NCBI RefSeq assembly: GCF_025351285.1
Contig: NZ_JANXWG010000142.1
Coordinates: 1-47,801, forward strand
Length of the DNA stretch: 47,801 nucleotides
Origin: Novosphingobium sp.
Lineage (GTDB): Bacteria > Pseudomonadota > Alphaproteobacteria > Sphingomonadales > Sphingomonadaceae
Direction: 5' to 3'
Numbering within the stretch: the first letter of the stretch is position 1; every line of letters begins with the position of its first letter. Under the pieces are notes generated by a model, which made no database searches, was not told the origin of the DNA, and worked only from the letters and a program-made list of their open reading frames with translations. Of this stretch, positions 26,500 through 35,386 are shown one piece after another. Both the position numbers and the translations under genes were made by a program.

Positions 26500-27410
26500 T
26501 GGCAGGCAAACAAACCGCCGCCGCGCGCTGGGGCGCCGAAGCCGCGCTGTTGCCGCCGGTGCGCGCCGGCGGGCCGATGCCATGGGTGATCGCGATCATG
26601 ATCGCGTTGACCGTGATCGCGGCGGCGAGCGGGCTGTCCTTGCGCAATGCCGCACACGCCGCCAGCGCCGACCTTTCGGGCGGGCTGACCGTACAGATCG
26701 TCCACGCAGCCCCGGCCGAGCGGGATCGCCAGGGGCTCGCCGCGCAACGCGTTCTGAAACAGACGCCGGGCGTGGCCTCGGTGCGGCTTGTTCCGCAAGG
26801 CGAACTCGATACGCTGCTCGAACCCTGGCTCGGCACCAGGCCGGGTGATGGCGTGGAAGGGTTGCCGATCCCGGCGCTGATCGACGTTGCCTTGTCCGGC
26901 CCGGCTACGCCGGCGCGGGTGGAAAGCTTGCGCGTCGCGCTGGCTGCCGTGGCGCCGGCGGCGCGGGTCGATGCCCAGGCGGCGTGGCTGGCGCCGGTGT
27001 TCGGCGCGATCGGCGCGCTGCAATGGCTGGCGGGCGGTCTGATCGCGCTGCTCGCGGTGGCGACCGCCGCGGCGGTGCTGCTGGCCGCGCGCAACACACT
27101 GGGCACACAGCGCGAAACGATCGAGATCGTCCATATGCTCGGCGGCACCGACGCGCAGATCGCGCGCGGGGTGCAGCGCGGGGTGGCGGTTCAGGCGGCG
27201 AGCGGCGGGGTGGTCGGTCTTGCCCTCGGAATCATCGGCGTGTTCCTGCTCGGCCGCAGCTTTTCTGCGCTCGGGTCAGGGTTGGTCGCAAGCGGCGGGC
27301 TGCACCTGACCGACTGGCTGATGATCGCGCTGATCCCGCTGGCGGGTGTGGCGCTGGCGGTGCTTACCGCGCGGCTGACCGTGCTCGCCGCGCTGCGCCG
27401 GTTTCTGTGA
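26499..27410 (+). CDS. ftsX: Cell-division protein FtsX
   Basis: 303 residues. One helix near residues 27-50, a periplasmic loop of about 110 residues (50-165), then three more helices, giving the four-helix FtsX topology. The C-terminal half has T-Q-R-E-T-I-E-I-V-H-M-L-G-G-T-D, the coupling-helix segment typical of FtsX. Start ATG 26499 follows the ftsE stop in TGATG. The stop overlaps the next gene by four bases (GTGA). Confidence 0.92.
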   Translation: MAGKQTAAARWGAEAALLPPVRAGGPMPWVIAIMIALTVIAAASGLSLRNAAHAASADLSGGLTVQIVHAAPAERDRQGLAAQRVLKQTPGVASVRLVPQGELDTLLEPWLGTRPGDGVEGLPIPALIDVALSGPATPARVESLRVALAAVAPAARVDAQAAWLAPVFGAIGALQWLAGGLIALLAVATAAAVLLAARNTLGTQRETIEIVHMLGGTDAQIARGVQRGVAVQAASGGVVGLALGIIGVFLLGRSFSALGSGLVASGGLHLTDWLMIALIPLAGVALAVLTARLTVLAALRRFL

Positions 27411-27937
27411 TCACGCGTTTTATCCTGATCGTGGCGGTGGGCTGGCTGCTGGGACTGACCTGGTTCGCTGTGCTCGTCCCGCATGCGGCCGGCACCGTGC
27501 AGACCGATGGCGTGGTGGTGCTGACCGGCGCGCCGGGGCGGATCCAGCGCGGGATCGAGGCGCTCGACAAGGGCTGGACCGATCGGATGCTGGTTTCGGG
27601 GGTGGACCGCGAGGTCAAGCCCAACGAATTCGCCGCCGAATACCATCTGGGCCGCGCCACCATGAAGTGCTGCGTGGAACTGGGCTACCGCTCGACCGAC
27701 ACGCGCACCAATGCGCTTGAAGCCGCGCGCTGGATTGCAGCCAACCATCTCAGATCGGTGCGGCTGGTGACGACCGACTGGCACATGCGCCGCGCCGCCT
27801 TCGATCTCGCATCGGTGGCGCCGAAAGGCACGCACATCATCGAGGACGCGGTGCGATCCAAGCCAGAGCCACGCACCTTGCTGGTCGAATACAACAAGCT
27901 GCTTGCGCGGCGCATCGCGGTGTGGCTGGGATCGTGA
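27407..27937 (+). CDS. DUF218 (YdcF/ElyC-like) envelope protein
   Basis: 176 residues from GTG 27407, set by the GTGA overlap with ftsX. One N-terminal membrane helix (about 4-25) is followed by the DUF218 domain: D-G-V-V-V-L-T-G-A-P-G-R, S-T-D-T-R-T-N-A-L-E-A-A and L-V-T-T-D-W-H-M-R-R-A. Relatives such as ElyC and SanA affect peptidoglycan or enterobacterial common antigen metabolism. Coupling to ftsEX suggests an envelope role at division, which is inference. Confidence 0.88.
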   Translation: MITRFILIVAVGWLLGLTWFAVLVPHAAGTVQTDGVVVLTGAPGRIQRGIEALDKGWTDRMLVSGVDREVKPNEFAAEYHLGRATMKCCVELGYRSTDTRTNALEAARWIAANHLRSVRLVTTDWHMRRAAFDLASVAPKGTHIIEDAVRSKPEPRTLLVEYNKLLARRIAVWLGS

Positions 27938-28674
27938 AGGAACCCCGTACCAGCGCGCTTACTGTGCTGCGCAACCTGCTGTTCTATCCCGCGTTCTACA
28001 TCGGCAGCATTCCCTATGTCCTGTGGGCCACGCTGCGCATCTTCAAGCCGCACGCGGATTACAACGATTTCGCCAGGGCGGCGACCGCCTGGTGTCGCTT
28101 CCATCGCCGTTGTGCGCGCGTTATTCTGGGCATCGCGGTAATCGAGGACGGCCCGCGCCCGGATACCCGCCTGCCCGAAGGCCGCGTGCTTTACGCGATG
28201 AAGCACGAAAGCTTCTTCGAAGCGCTCGACGCGGTCAATTTCCTGCGCAACCCGGTGGTCTTCGCCAAGCAGCAATTGCTGAGCATCCCACTGTGGGGCC
28301 GGGTGGGCAAGCATTACGGGCTGGTCGCGGTGGATCGTGCAGCGGGCGCCAAGGCGCTGCGCGCGATGCTGACCGAAGCGCGCCAACGCACTGCCGATGG
28401 CCGCCCGCTGCTGATTTTCCCCGAAGGCACGCGCGTACCCCACGGCACCTGCCCGCCGCTGCAATCGGGCTTTGCCGGGCTGTACAAGCTGCTGGCGCTG
28501 CCGGTGGTGCCTGTCGCGGTCGATTCGGGCCCGCTCTATCACCGCTGGTGGAAGCGATCGGGCACGATCCACTACCGCTTCGGCGATCCGATCCCGCCCG
28601 GCCTGCCCCGCGCCGAAATCGAAGCACGCGTGCTTGCCGCGATCAACGTGCTGAACACGACGGAAACCGAATGA
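27934..28674 (+). CDS. plsC: 1-acyl-sn-glycerol-3-phosphate acyltransferase family protein
   Basis: 246 residues from GTG 27934 (GTGA overlap with the previous gene); another GTG at 27922 is possible. Hydrophobic N-terminus, then the acyltransferase blocks: K-H91-E-S-F-F-E96, V-A-V-D-R, and F-P-E164-G-T-R. The first block reads H-x4-E instead of the canonical H-x4-D. The family acylates lysophosphatidic acid to phosphatidic acid at the inner membrane. Part of the ftsEX chain; ATGA overlap with the transporter gene. Confidence 0.88.
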   Translation: MKEPRTSALTVLRNLLFYPAFYIGSIPYVLWATLRIFKPHADYNDFARAATAWCRFHRRCARVILGIAVIEDGPRPDTRLPEGRVLYAMKHESFFEALDAVNFLRNPVVFAKQQLLSIPLWGRVGKHYGLVAVDRAAGAKALRAMLTEARQRTADGRPLLIFPEGTRVPHGTCPPLQSGFAGLYKLLALPVVPVAVDSGPLYHRWWKRSGTIHYRFGDPIPPGLPRAEIEARVLAAINVLNTTETE

Positions 28675-29945
28675 CCGATCCACGACGCGTTGACTCCGAT
28701 CAACCGCCGCGCGGCCTGCTGGCGAAGCTGGGCCCCGGCCTGATCACCGGCGCGGCCGACGACGATCCCAGCGGCATCGGCACGTACAGCCAGGTCGGTG
28801 CACAATTCGGTTACCAACTCGCCTGGACCATGCTGTTCAGCTATCCGCTGCTGGTCTCGATCCAGGCGATCTGCGCACGAATCGGCGCGGTGACGGGCAA
28901 GGGCATTGCCGGTAACTTGCGCGACCATTACCCGCGCCCGGTCCTCCAGTTGGCGGTGCTGCTGCTGGTGGTTGCCAACGTCATCAACCTGGGCGCCGAC
29001 ATCGGCGCTATGGCCGAGACGCTGGGGCTGCTCGTCCCAGGGCCGCTGCTGCTCTATACGTTCTTGTTCGGGCTGCTCTCGGTCGTTCTTGAGGTGTGGC
29101 TAAGCTACGATCGCTATGCCGGCGTGCTCAAGTGGACCACCGCCTCGCTGCTCGCCTACGTCGGCGTGGTGTTCGTCAGCAAGGTTCCACTGGGGGCGGC
29201 GCTGCGCGGGATCGTATTGCCCGGCTTCACGCTCGACAAGGCGCATACGATGGGGCTGGTGGCGGTGCTTGGCACCACGATCAGCCCGTACCTGTTTTTC
29301 TGGGAGGCAAGCGAGGAAGTAGAGGAACTGCACAAGCACAAGTCGCCTCCGCTGCGCGACGCGCCCGAACAGGCCGGGGCGGACCTCGACCGCATCGGTG
29401 CCGACAACCTGGCGGGCATGGCCTATTCGCAAGTAATCGCGATCTTCATCATCGTGGCCACCGCCGCCACGCTCCACGCGCACGGCATCACCCAGATTAC
29501 CAGCGCGGCGCAAGCCGCACAGGCATTGCGGCCGATCGCAGGCGTGTTCACGTTCGCATTGTTCGCCGCCGGGATCATCGGCATCGGGCTGCTCGCGGTC
29601 CCGGTGCTGGCCGGATCATGCGCCTATGCCGTCAGCGAAACCTTCGGCTGGACGGAGGGGCTTGATCGGCGCGCGCGCGATGCGAGGGCGTTCTACGCCG
29701 TGATCGCGCTTGCCACGCTGGGCGGTTTCCTGCTCAACCTGCTACGCATCGATCCGATGATCGCGCTTTACTGGGCGGCGGTGGTCAACGGATTGCTGGC
29801 CGCGCCGCTGTTACTGCTGATCATGCTGCTCGCGCGCAATCCCAAGGTAATGGGCGAACTGACCATTCCGCGCTGGCTGTCGCTGGGCGGCTGGGCGGGC
29901 ACGGTGGTGATGGCCGTGGTCGGCGTATTGTTTCTTGTGACGTGA
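28671..29945 (+). CDS. NRAMP (SLC11)-related metal transporter with non-canonical metal-binding motifs
   Basis: 424 residues and about eleven membrane helices. Start ATG 28671 from the ATGA overlap with plsC; a much longer open frame upstream is only a shadow of the plsC gene. Helix 1 reads D-D-D32-P-S-G-I-G-T in place of the D-P-G-N of Mn/Fe transporters. Helix 6 reads T-T-I-S-P-Y-L-F-F-W-E where M-P-H is expected, so the metal-coordinating methionine is missing. NRAMP-like branches without it include magnesium transporters and uncharacterised groups, so the substrate is open. A strong hairpin follows. Confidence 0.85.
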   Translation: MTDPRRVDSDQPPRGLLAKLGPGLITGAADDDPSGIGTYSQVGAQFGYQLAWTMLFSYPLLVSIQAICARIGAVTGKGIAGNLRDHYPRPVLQLAVLLLVVANVINLGADIGAMAETLGLLVPGPLLLYTFLFGLLSVVLEVWLSYDRYAGVLKWTTASLLAYVGVVFVSKVPLGAALRGIVLPGFTLDKAHTMGLVAVLGTTISPYLFFWEASEEVEELHKHKSPPLRDAPEQAGADLDRIGADNLAGMAYSQVIAIFIIVATAATLHAHGITQITSAAQAAQALRPIAGVFTFALFAAGIIGIGLLAVPVLAGSCAYAVSETFGWTEGLDRRARDARAFYAVIALATLGGFLLNLLRIDPMIALYWAAVVNGLLAAPLLLLIMLLARNPKVMGELTIPRWLSLGGWAGTVVMAVVGVLFLVT

Positions 29946-29951
29946 TCGTGT

Positions 29952-29987
29952 TGTTTCGAAATTCGCTCTTTCGCGAATTTTGAAACA
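29952..29987. terminator. Bidirectional hairpin terminator between convergent genes
   Basis: 15-bp arms (29952-29966 and 29973-29987) pair with a single G-U position around a 6-base loop. The arms are AT-rich for this genome and contain T-runs on both strands, suiting it to terminate both the ftsEX chain and the tyrosine-gene pair. Confidence 0.75.
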
Positions 29988-29992
29988 GACCC

Positions 29993-30904
29993 TCAGTGAT
30001 CCCCGCGCCCGAAATCGGGCCGTGCATCGTCCTGGCCTTCGGCGATGATCGAGCGGCGGATCGCGCGGGTGCGGGTGAATTGGTCGAACAGCGCTTCGCC
30101 ATCGCCCACCCGGATCGCGCGCTGCAACGCGGTCAGGTCCTCGGAAAAGCGCTGGAGCATTTCGAGCACCGCATCCTTGTTCGACAGGAACACGTCGCGC
30201 CACATCGTGGGATCAGATGCGGCAATGCGCGTGAAATCGCGGAAACCGCCGGCCGAATACTTGATGACCTCGCTTTGCGTGACATCCTCCAGATCCGAGG
30301 CGGTGCCGACGATGGTATAGGCGATCAAGTGCGGCAGGTGACTGGTAACGGCCAGCACCAGATCGTGGTGCGCGGCATCCATCACCTCGACATTGGCGCC
30401 GAGCGCTTCCCAGAACGCGCCGACCTTCCCGACCAACGCCGGGTCGGCATCTGCGGGCGGGGTGACAATGCACCAGCGGTGGCGGAACAGGCTGGCGAAG
30501 CCGGCGTCCGGGCCTGAATTCTCGGTGCCCGCAACCGGGTGCGCGGGGATCACTGCCAAGCCGGGAAGCGCATCGCCCAGCGCCTTGGCCACCGACACCT
30601 TGCAACTGCCGACATCGCTGATCACCGCGTGGCGCGGGACTGCGCCCGCGATGGCCAGTGCGGCCTCGCTCATGGCGCCGGGTGGCACGCAGAATACCAC
30701 CAGATCGGCATCGCGCACCGCCTCGGCCGCAGTGTCGCAGACCGTGTCGACCAAGCCCCGTTCAGCGGCGCGCCGGCGGTTGACGGGGGCGAGATCGAAG
30801 CCGGTGGTGACCGCATCGGGCAGGAATTCGCGCACCGCAAGGCCCACCGATCCGCCGAGCAGACCCAGCCCGATCACCGCAATGGTCTTGAAGGGCGCAG
30901 TCAC
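29993..30904 (-). CDS. tyrC: Prephenate/arogenate (cyclohexadienyl) dehydrogenase
   Basis: 303 residues. N-terminal NAD-binding fold [12 protein letters not shown], then V-I-S-D-V-G-S-C-K, and the substrate-binding [13 protein letters not shown] motif with the catalytic histidine region T-S-H-L-P-H. It makes 4-hydroxyphenylpyruvate or tyrosine from prephenate or arogenate. The ATG overlaps the stop of the hisC-like aminotransferase by four bases. A TyrC next to an imidazole-acetol-phosphate aminotransferase is the arrangement described in the related Zymomonas mobilis. Confidence 0.92.
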   Translation of the reverse strand: MTAPFKTIAVIGLGLLGGSVGLAVREFLPDAVTTGFDLAPVNRRRAAERGLVDTVCDTAAEAVRDADLVVFCVPPGAMSEAALAIAGAVPRHAVISDVGSCKVSVAKALGDALPGLAVIPAHPVAGTENSGPDAGFASLFRHRWCIVTPPADADPALVGKVGAFWEALGANVEVMDAAHHDLVLAVTSHLPHLIAYTIVGTASDLEDVTQSEVIKYSAGGFRDFTRIAASDPTMWRDVFLSNKDAVLEMLQRFSEDLTALQRAIRVGDGEALFDQFTRTRAIRRSIIAEGQDDARPDFGRGDH

Positions 30905-32019
30905 TTCGCGGCCTCGACCATCGCAACGAGCACATCGGCGATTGCATCCATCTGCTCGCGCGTGCCGATCGTAATGCGAAGGCCATGCGGCAGCCCCTGC
31001 CCCGGCAGCCAGCGCACGATAGTGCCGGCCGCGGCCAGCCCGTTGTACGCCACCTCCGCAGTCAGCCCGCCCTCGAACAGCACCAGCACGAAGTTGGCCT
31101 CACTCGGCAGCGGTCGCAGGCCGTGGTTGCCGAGCGCGGTGAGCCGTTCGACGAACCGCGTGCGCTCCACCCGATTGTGTGCGCGTGAATGCGCCACGAA
31201 ATCCTGGTCACTCACCGCCGCCAGCGCGCTCGCTTGCGCGGTGTTGTTGACGTTGAACGGCCCGCGCAAACGGTTGAGCACTTCGACCAGTTCGGGCGCC
31301 CCGGTGCCCCAGCCTACGCGCTCGCCCGCAAGGCCATAGGCCTTCGAAAACGTGCGAGTCACCAGCACGTTGCCATGCGCCGCCGCCAGCTCGAGACTGC
31401 CATCGTCATCCGCCGGATCGACATATTCGGCATAAGCCTGGTCGAGCACCAGCAGCACGCTGCCCGGCAGCCCTGCGTGCAGCCGCGCAAGATCGGCGCG
31501 GCTCATGTAGCTACCGGTCGGATTGTTGGGGTTGGCCACGAACACCACGCGCGTCCGCTCGGTCACGCAACCCAGCAGCACATCGACATCGGTGCCGTAA
31601 TCGTGATCGGGCGCCACCACCGCAGTCGCACCGCAGCGGCGCACGGCAATATCGTAAAGCGAGAAGCCATAGCGGACATAAAGTACCTCGTCGCCCGGCC
31701 CTGCAAACGCGCTTGCTGCCACGGTCAACAGCTCGCCCGAGCCGGTGCCGCACACGATCCGTGCCGGGTCGATACCGTGCAAGGTCCCCAGCGCGCGACG
31801 CAGATCGGTGCTATCGGGATCGGGATACAACGCCGGCTCCATCGCCTGCGCGCGCGCCGCCAGCGCGGCCGGACTGCACCCCAACGGGTTCTCATTGGCC
31901 GAAAGCTTGACCAGCGGCCGCCCGTCCGCACCACTCGACTTGCCCGGCACATAGGCATGGATTTCGGAAATCCAGGGCTTGGGTTGCGGGGTTGTCGAAG
32001 CTGCGGTTGCGTCTGCCAT
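30901..32019 (-). CDS. hisC: Histidinol-phosphate / aromatic amino acid aminotransferase
   Basis: 372 residues, class I/II aminotransferase. L-S-A-N-E-N-P-L-G at the N-terminus, N-P-N-N-P-T-G in the middle and the PLP lysine K226 in [14 protein letters not shown] are HisC hallmarks. It lies directly before tyrC, so it probably serves tyrosine/phenylalanine synthesis as well as or instead of histidine. Divergent from metX with 98 bases between. Start ATG 32019. Confidence 0.9.
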   Translation of the reverse strand: MADATAASTTPQPKPWISEIHAYVPGKSSGADGRPLVKLSANENPLGCSPAALAARAQAMEPALYPDPDSTDLRRALGTLHGIDPARIVCGTGSGELLTVAASAFAGPGDEVLYVRYGFSLYDIAVRRCGATAVVAPDHDYGTDVDVLLGCVTERTRVVFVANPNNPTGSYMSRADLARLHAGLPGSVLLVLDQAYAEYVDPADDDGSLELAAAHGNVLVTRTFSKAYGLAGERVGWGTGAPELVEVLNRLRGPFNVNNTAQASALAAVSDQDFVAHSRAHNRVERTRFVERLTALGNHGLRPLPSEANFVLVLFEGGLTAEVAYNGLAAAGTIVRWLPGQGLPHGLRITIGTREQMDAIADVLVAMVEAAK

Positions 32020-32117
32020 GATGGCGCGCGCCTTAGCGGGTGCAGCCGGGCAGGGAAAGACGCACTTGTCGGCCGAAGTTGACAGCCGCCCCGCTTTGCC
32101 GCCATCGCGCGTCCACC

Positions 32118-33248
32118 ATGGCCGATGCCGCCCTTCTCCACGCCAGCAAGCGCCTGACCTTGCCCGACCCGCTGCCGCTTGACAGCGGGCAAAGCCTCGC
32201 GCCGGTCGAGATCGCTTACGAGACCTATGGCGAATTGAACGCCGACAAATCCAACGCGATCCTCGTCTGCCACGCGCTGACCGGCGACCAGTTCCTTGCC
32301 AGCAACCACCCGATCACCGGCAAGCCGGGCTGGTGGGTGCGGATGGTCGGCCCGGGAAAACCGATCGACACCAGTCGCTTCCACGTGATCTGCGCCAATG
32401 TGATCGGCAGTTGCATGGGCTCGACCGGGCCCGCGAGTCTCGCGGTCGATGGCGCGCCTCACGCAATGCGCTTTCCCGTCATCACCATCCGCGACATGGT
32501 GCGCGGACTGGTGGCGATGCTCGATGCGCTGGGGATCGGCTCCTTGCACGCCGTCGTCGGCGGATCGATGGGCGGGATGCAGGCGTTGAGCTTCGCCTCG
32601 CACTGGCCCACCCGCACCCGCGCGGCGCTGGTGATCGCCAGCGCAGCCCGCCAATCGGCGCAGAACATCGCGTTCCACGAAGTCGGCCGTCAAGCGATCA
32701 TGGCCGACCCGGCGTGGGAAAACGGCGACTATTACGCGTCCGGAAAAGGTCCGGAAAAAGGCCTCGCGGTCGCGCGGATGGCGGCGCACATCACGTACCT
32801 CTCCGAACAGGCGATGCACGAGAAGTTCGGCCGGCGCTTGCAAGACCGCCCGGATGGAACAAGGGGGGCCAAGACCTTCGGTTTCGACGCCGATTTCCAG
32901 GTGGAGAGCTATCTGCGCCACCAGGGCCTCGCCTTCACCGACCGGTTCGATGCCAACTCATACCTCTACATCACCCGCGCGATGGACTATTTCGACCTGG
33001 CCGAAGAACACGGCGGCAAGCTGGCGGCGGCCTTCGCGGGCACCAGAACGCGGTTCTGCCTGGTCAGCTTCGACACCGACTGGCTCTACCCCACTGCCGA
33101 ATCGCGCAGCGTCGTCCACGCCCTGAACGCGGCCGGTGCAGCCGTGAGCTTCGTCGAACTGAGCGCGCCGTTCGGGCACGATTCGTTTCTGCTCGACGTG
33201 CCCGCGCTCGATCGCGTGGTGACGGGGTTCCTCGGGGCCGATCGATGA
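32118..33248 (+). CDS. metX: Homoserine O-acyltransferase (MetX)
   Basis: 376 residues, alpha/beta hydrolase fold. Nucleophile elbow G-G-S150-M-G-G-M, D321 in S-F-D-T-D-W-L-Y-P and H354 in F-G-H-D-S-F align in spacing with S143/D304/H337 of Haemophilus MetX. Acylates homoserine in methionine synthesis; acetyl versus succinyl use cannot be settled by eye. ATG 32118 begins just before the conserved L-H-A-S-K-R-L region; the frame is open further upstream. TTGACA at 32079-32084 is a possible -35. Overlaps metW by four bases. Confidence 0.93.
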   Translation: MADAALLHASKRLTLPDPLPLDSGQSLAPVEIAYETYGELNADKSNAILVCHALTGDQFLASNHPITGKPGWWVRMVGPGKPIDTSRFHVICANVIGSCMGSTGPASLAVDGAPHAMRFPVITIRDMVRGLVAMLDALGIGSLHAVVGGSMGGMQALSFASHWPTRTRAALVIASAARQSAQNIAFHEVGRQAIMADPAWENGDYYASGKGPEKGLAVARMAAHITYLSEQAMHEKFGRRLQDRPDGTRGAKTFGFDADFQVESYLRHQGLAFTDRFDANSYLYITRAMDYFDLAEEHGGKLAAAFAGTRTRFCLVSFDTDWLYPTAESRSVVHALNAAGAAVSFVELSAPFGHDSFLLDVPALDRVVTGFLGADR

Positions 33249-33865
33249 CATCAAGCTTGAGAGCGCCCTCCGGCGCCGGCGCGCTGCGCCCCGACCTGGC
33301 AATCATCGCCGCCAATGTCGCGCCGGGATCGCGCGTGCTCGATGTCGGCTGCGGCGATGGAGACCTGATGGCGGCGCTGCAACGGGATCGCAACGCCGAT
33401 GCACGCGGGATGGAACTCGATTCAGCCAGCGTGGCCACATGCGTGTCGCGCGGGCTGTCGGTGATCCAGGGCGATGCCGACGTGGACCTGGCCGATTATC
33501 CCGATCACGCCTTCGATTACGCAATCCTGAGCCAGACATTGCAGACCACGCGACGGCCCGACCTGGTGCTCGAACACCTGCTGCGGATCGGGCGCAAGGC
33601 GTTCGTGTCGTTCCCCAATTTCGCGCACTGGCGGGTGCGGCTGTCGTTGCTGTGGGGCGGGCGCATGCCCGTGACGCGGCTGCTGCCCGTGGCGTGGTAC
33701 GAAACACCCAACATCCACCACGTGACGGTCGACGATTTCCGGGCGCTGGTGGCGACACGGGGCATCGTGCTCGAACGCGCGTGGTTCCTCAACGGCGATC
33801 GCGAAACCAGCGCCGCCGCCGCCAACTTCCGCGCCGAACACGCGGTGTTCCTGATGTCGCGCTGA
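33245..33865 (+). CDS. metW: Methionine biosynthesis protein MetW
   Basis: 206 residues; ATGA overlap with metX. A SAM-methyltransferase-like fold with [11 protein letters not shown] and the MetW-specific [10 protein letters not shown] and [11 protein letters not shown] segments. MetW works together with MetX in methionine synthesis and is thought to activate it in organisms with this pair. Strong, classical gene pair. Confidence 0.93.
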   Translation: MTSSLRAPSGAGALRPDLAIIAANVAPGSRVLDVGCGDGDLMAALQRDRNADARGMELDSASVATCVSRGLSVIQGDADVDLADYPDHAFDYAILSQTLQTTRRPDLVLEHLLRIGRKAFVSFPNFAHWRVRLSLLWGGRMPVTRLLPVAWYETPNIHHVTVDDFRALVATRGIVLERAWFLNGDRETSAAAANFRAEHAVFLMSR

Positions 33866-34057
33866 CAGCTGTTTCTTACTTGTTGTAATTAATTGATGCG
33901 CATTGTTCCATCATCCTGGCGCACTTTTGTTACCGTCTGTCGCAATACATGCCAAATGGCGCCTTTACCGTTTGCGCTTACCAGCCACGCAAAGGCAGCC
34001 TTCACCTACTCGGGCGGATCAGGATGGCCTGTGCAAAACAATGGGGGGTGCAGCATC

Positions 34058-35263
34058 ATGAAACACAAATTTCCGGGTATCGCGATCGGGTTCGCGGCGC
34101 TGGCTTTCGGCGGAGCGTTCGGCACCACCGCGCAAGCCCAGTCGGCCACCGCGCTGGAACGCAGCGGCAACGTGTTCCACAAAGCCGCCTGCTCGCACGC
34201 AGTGGCACCGGGTGAGGCCTATTGCCACGCGCATGTGGTCACCGATTCGGCGGGCAACGAAAAAGAAGGCAAGAACGGCAACGCCGCACCCAACGTGACG
34301 CCTGGTGGCTTCAGCCCGGCAAGTCTCAGGACGGCCTACAAGGTCACGGGAACCGGCACCGGTACGATTGCGATCGTCGATGCCTATGGCTACTCGAACG
34401 CCGAAGCCGATCTTGCCACCTATCGCGCGCAATACGGGCTGCCAGCCTGCACCACCGCCAACGGCTGCTTCCGCAAGGTCGATCAGAACGGCGGCACCAG
34501 CTATCCGCGCGCCAACACCGGCTGGGCCCAGGAACAGGCGCTCGAGGTCGACATGGCCAGCGCGATGTGCCCCACCTGCAAGATCCTGCTGGTGCAATCG
34601 TCGAGCGCAACTCTCGCCAACCTCGCAGCCGGGGTCAGCACTGCGGCCAGGCTGGGCGCGATCGTCATTTCGAACAGCTATGGCGGCGGCGAAGCCGGTT
34701 CGAGCGCTTACTCCGCGGTCTACAGCCAGCCCGGCATCGCGGTGACCGTCAGCAGCGGCGATAGCGGCTATGGCGTGCAGTTCCCCGCCTCGGCGCCCGG
34801 TGCGATCGCAGTCGGCGGCACGCATCTGGTCCAGGACACCAGCACCCGCGGCTGGACCGAAACGGCGTGGAACGGGGCTGGCAGCGGCTGCAGCGCCACA
34901 TTTCCCAAGCCCGGCTTCCAGACCGACGGCCTCTGCGCATTCCGCATGGAAGCCGACATCTCCGCCGTGGCTGATCCCGCCACCGGCGTGGCTGTTTATG
35001 GTCCCACCGGCACCGGCTCCAAGTCGGGCTGGCTCGTGTTCGGCGGCACCAGCGTCGCTGCGCCACTGGTTGGCGGAATCTACGCCGCCTACAACCTCCA
35101 TCCCCAGGCCGCCGCCGGCATCTGGGCCAACCATGGCGTCGGGCAGAACGACGTGACCAGCGGCACCAACGGCACATGCGGCAGCACGTACTTGTGCACC
35201 GCGGGCGTCGGCTACGATGGCCCGACCGGTTGGGGCACACCCAGCGGGGCCACCGGCCTCTGA
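34058..35263 (+). CDS. Secreted sedolisin-like (S53) serine-carboxyl protease
   Basis: 401 residues from ATG 34058 (GGGG about ten bases upstream). Signal peptide ends at A-Q-A (about residue 28). Sedolisin marks: A-I-V-D-A-Y-G-Y, E159-Q-A-L-E163-V-D165, S-S-G-D235-S-G and the nucleophile S332 in G-G-T-S-V-A-A-P. The family has E-x3-D in the first block; here the aspartate position holds E163. No long pro-domain is evident, as most of the protein is catalytic. Several cysteines suggest disulphides after export. Monocistronic, with a terminator hairpin behind. Confidence 0.85.
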   Translation: MKHKFPGIAIGFAALAFGGAFGTTAQAQSATALERSGNVFHKAACSHAVAPGEAYCHAHVVTDSAGNEKEGKNGNAAPNVTPGGFSPASLRTAYKVTGTGTGTIAIVDAYGYSNAEADLATYRAQYGLPACTTANGCFRKVDQNGGTSYPRANTGWAQEQALEVDMASAMCPTCKILLVQSSSATLANLAAGVSTAARLGAIVISNSYGGGEAGSSAYSAVYSQPGIAVTVSSGDSGYGVQFPASAPGAIAVGGTHLVQDTSTRGWTETAWNGAGSGCSATFPKPGFQTDGLCAFRMEADISAVADPATGVAVYGPTGTGSKSGWLVFGGTSVAAPLVGGIYAAYNLHPQAAAGIWANHGVGQNDVTSGTNGTCGSTYLCTAGVGYDGPTGWGTPSGATGL

Positions 35264-35290
35264 TCGTTTCGATCGTTCGATGAAACACGG

Positions 35291-35318
35291 AACGGGCCGG
35301 CCATTGTGCCGGCCCGTT
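35291..35318 (+). terminator. Rho-independent-type terminator of the sedolisin-like gene
   Basis: An 11-bp perfect GC-rich stem (AACGGGCCGGC / GCCGGCCCGTT) with a six-base loop, ending in TTTC, 27 bases after the stop codon. Confidence 0.75.
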
Positions 35319-35386
35319 TCACATTGAGCCGGACGTCGAGCGCTGGGTGGTTTCGACGGCACGATTTTCGCGCTAGGTATGCCGCG

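Noticed and set aside
32020..32117. Possible SAM-sensing riboswitch before metX
   Set aside because: Alphaproteobacterial metX genes can have one, but the 98-base gap shows no SAM-II-like pseudoknot or conserved core; only a TTGACA hexamer stands out.
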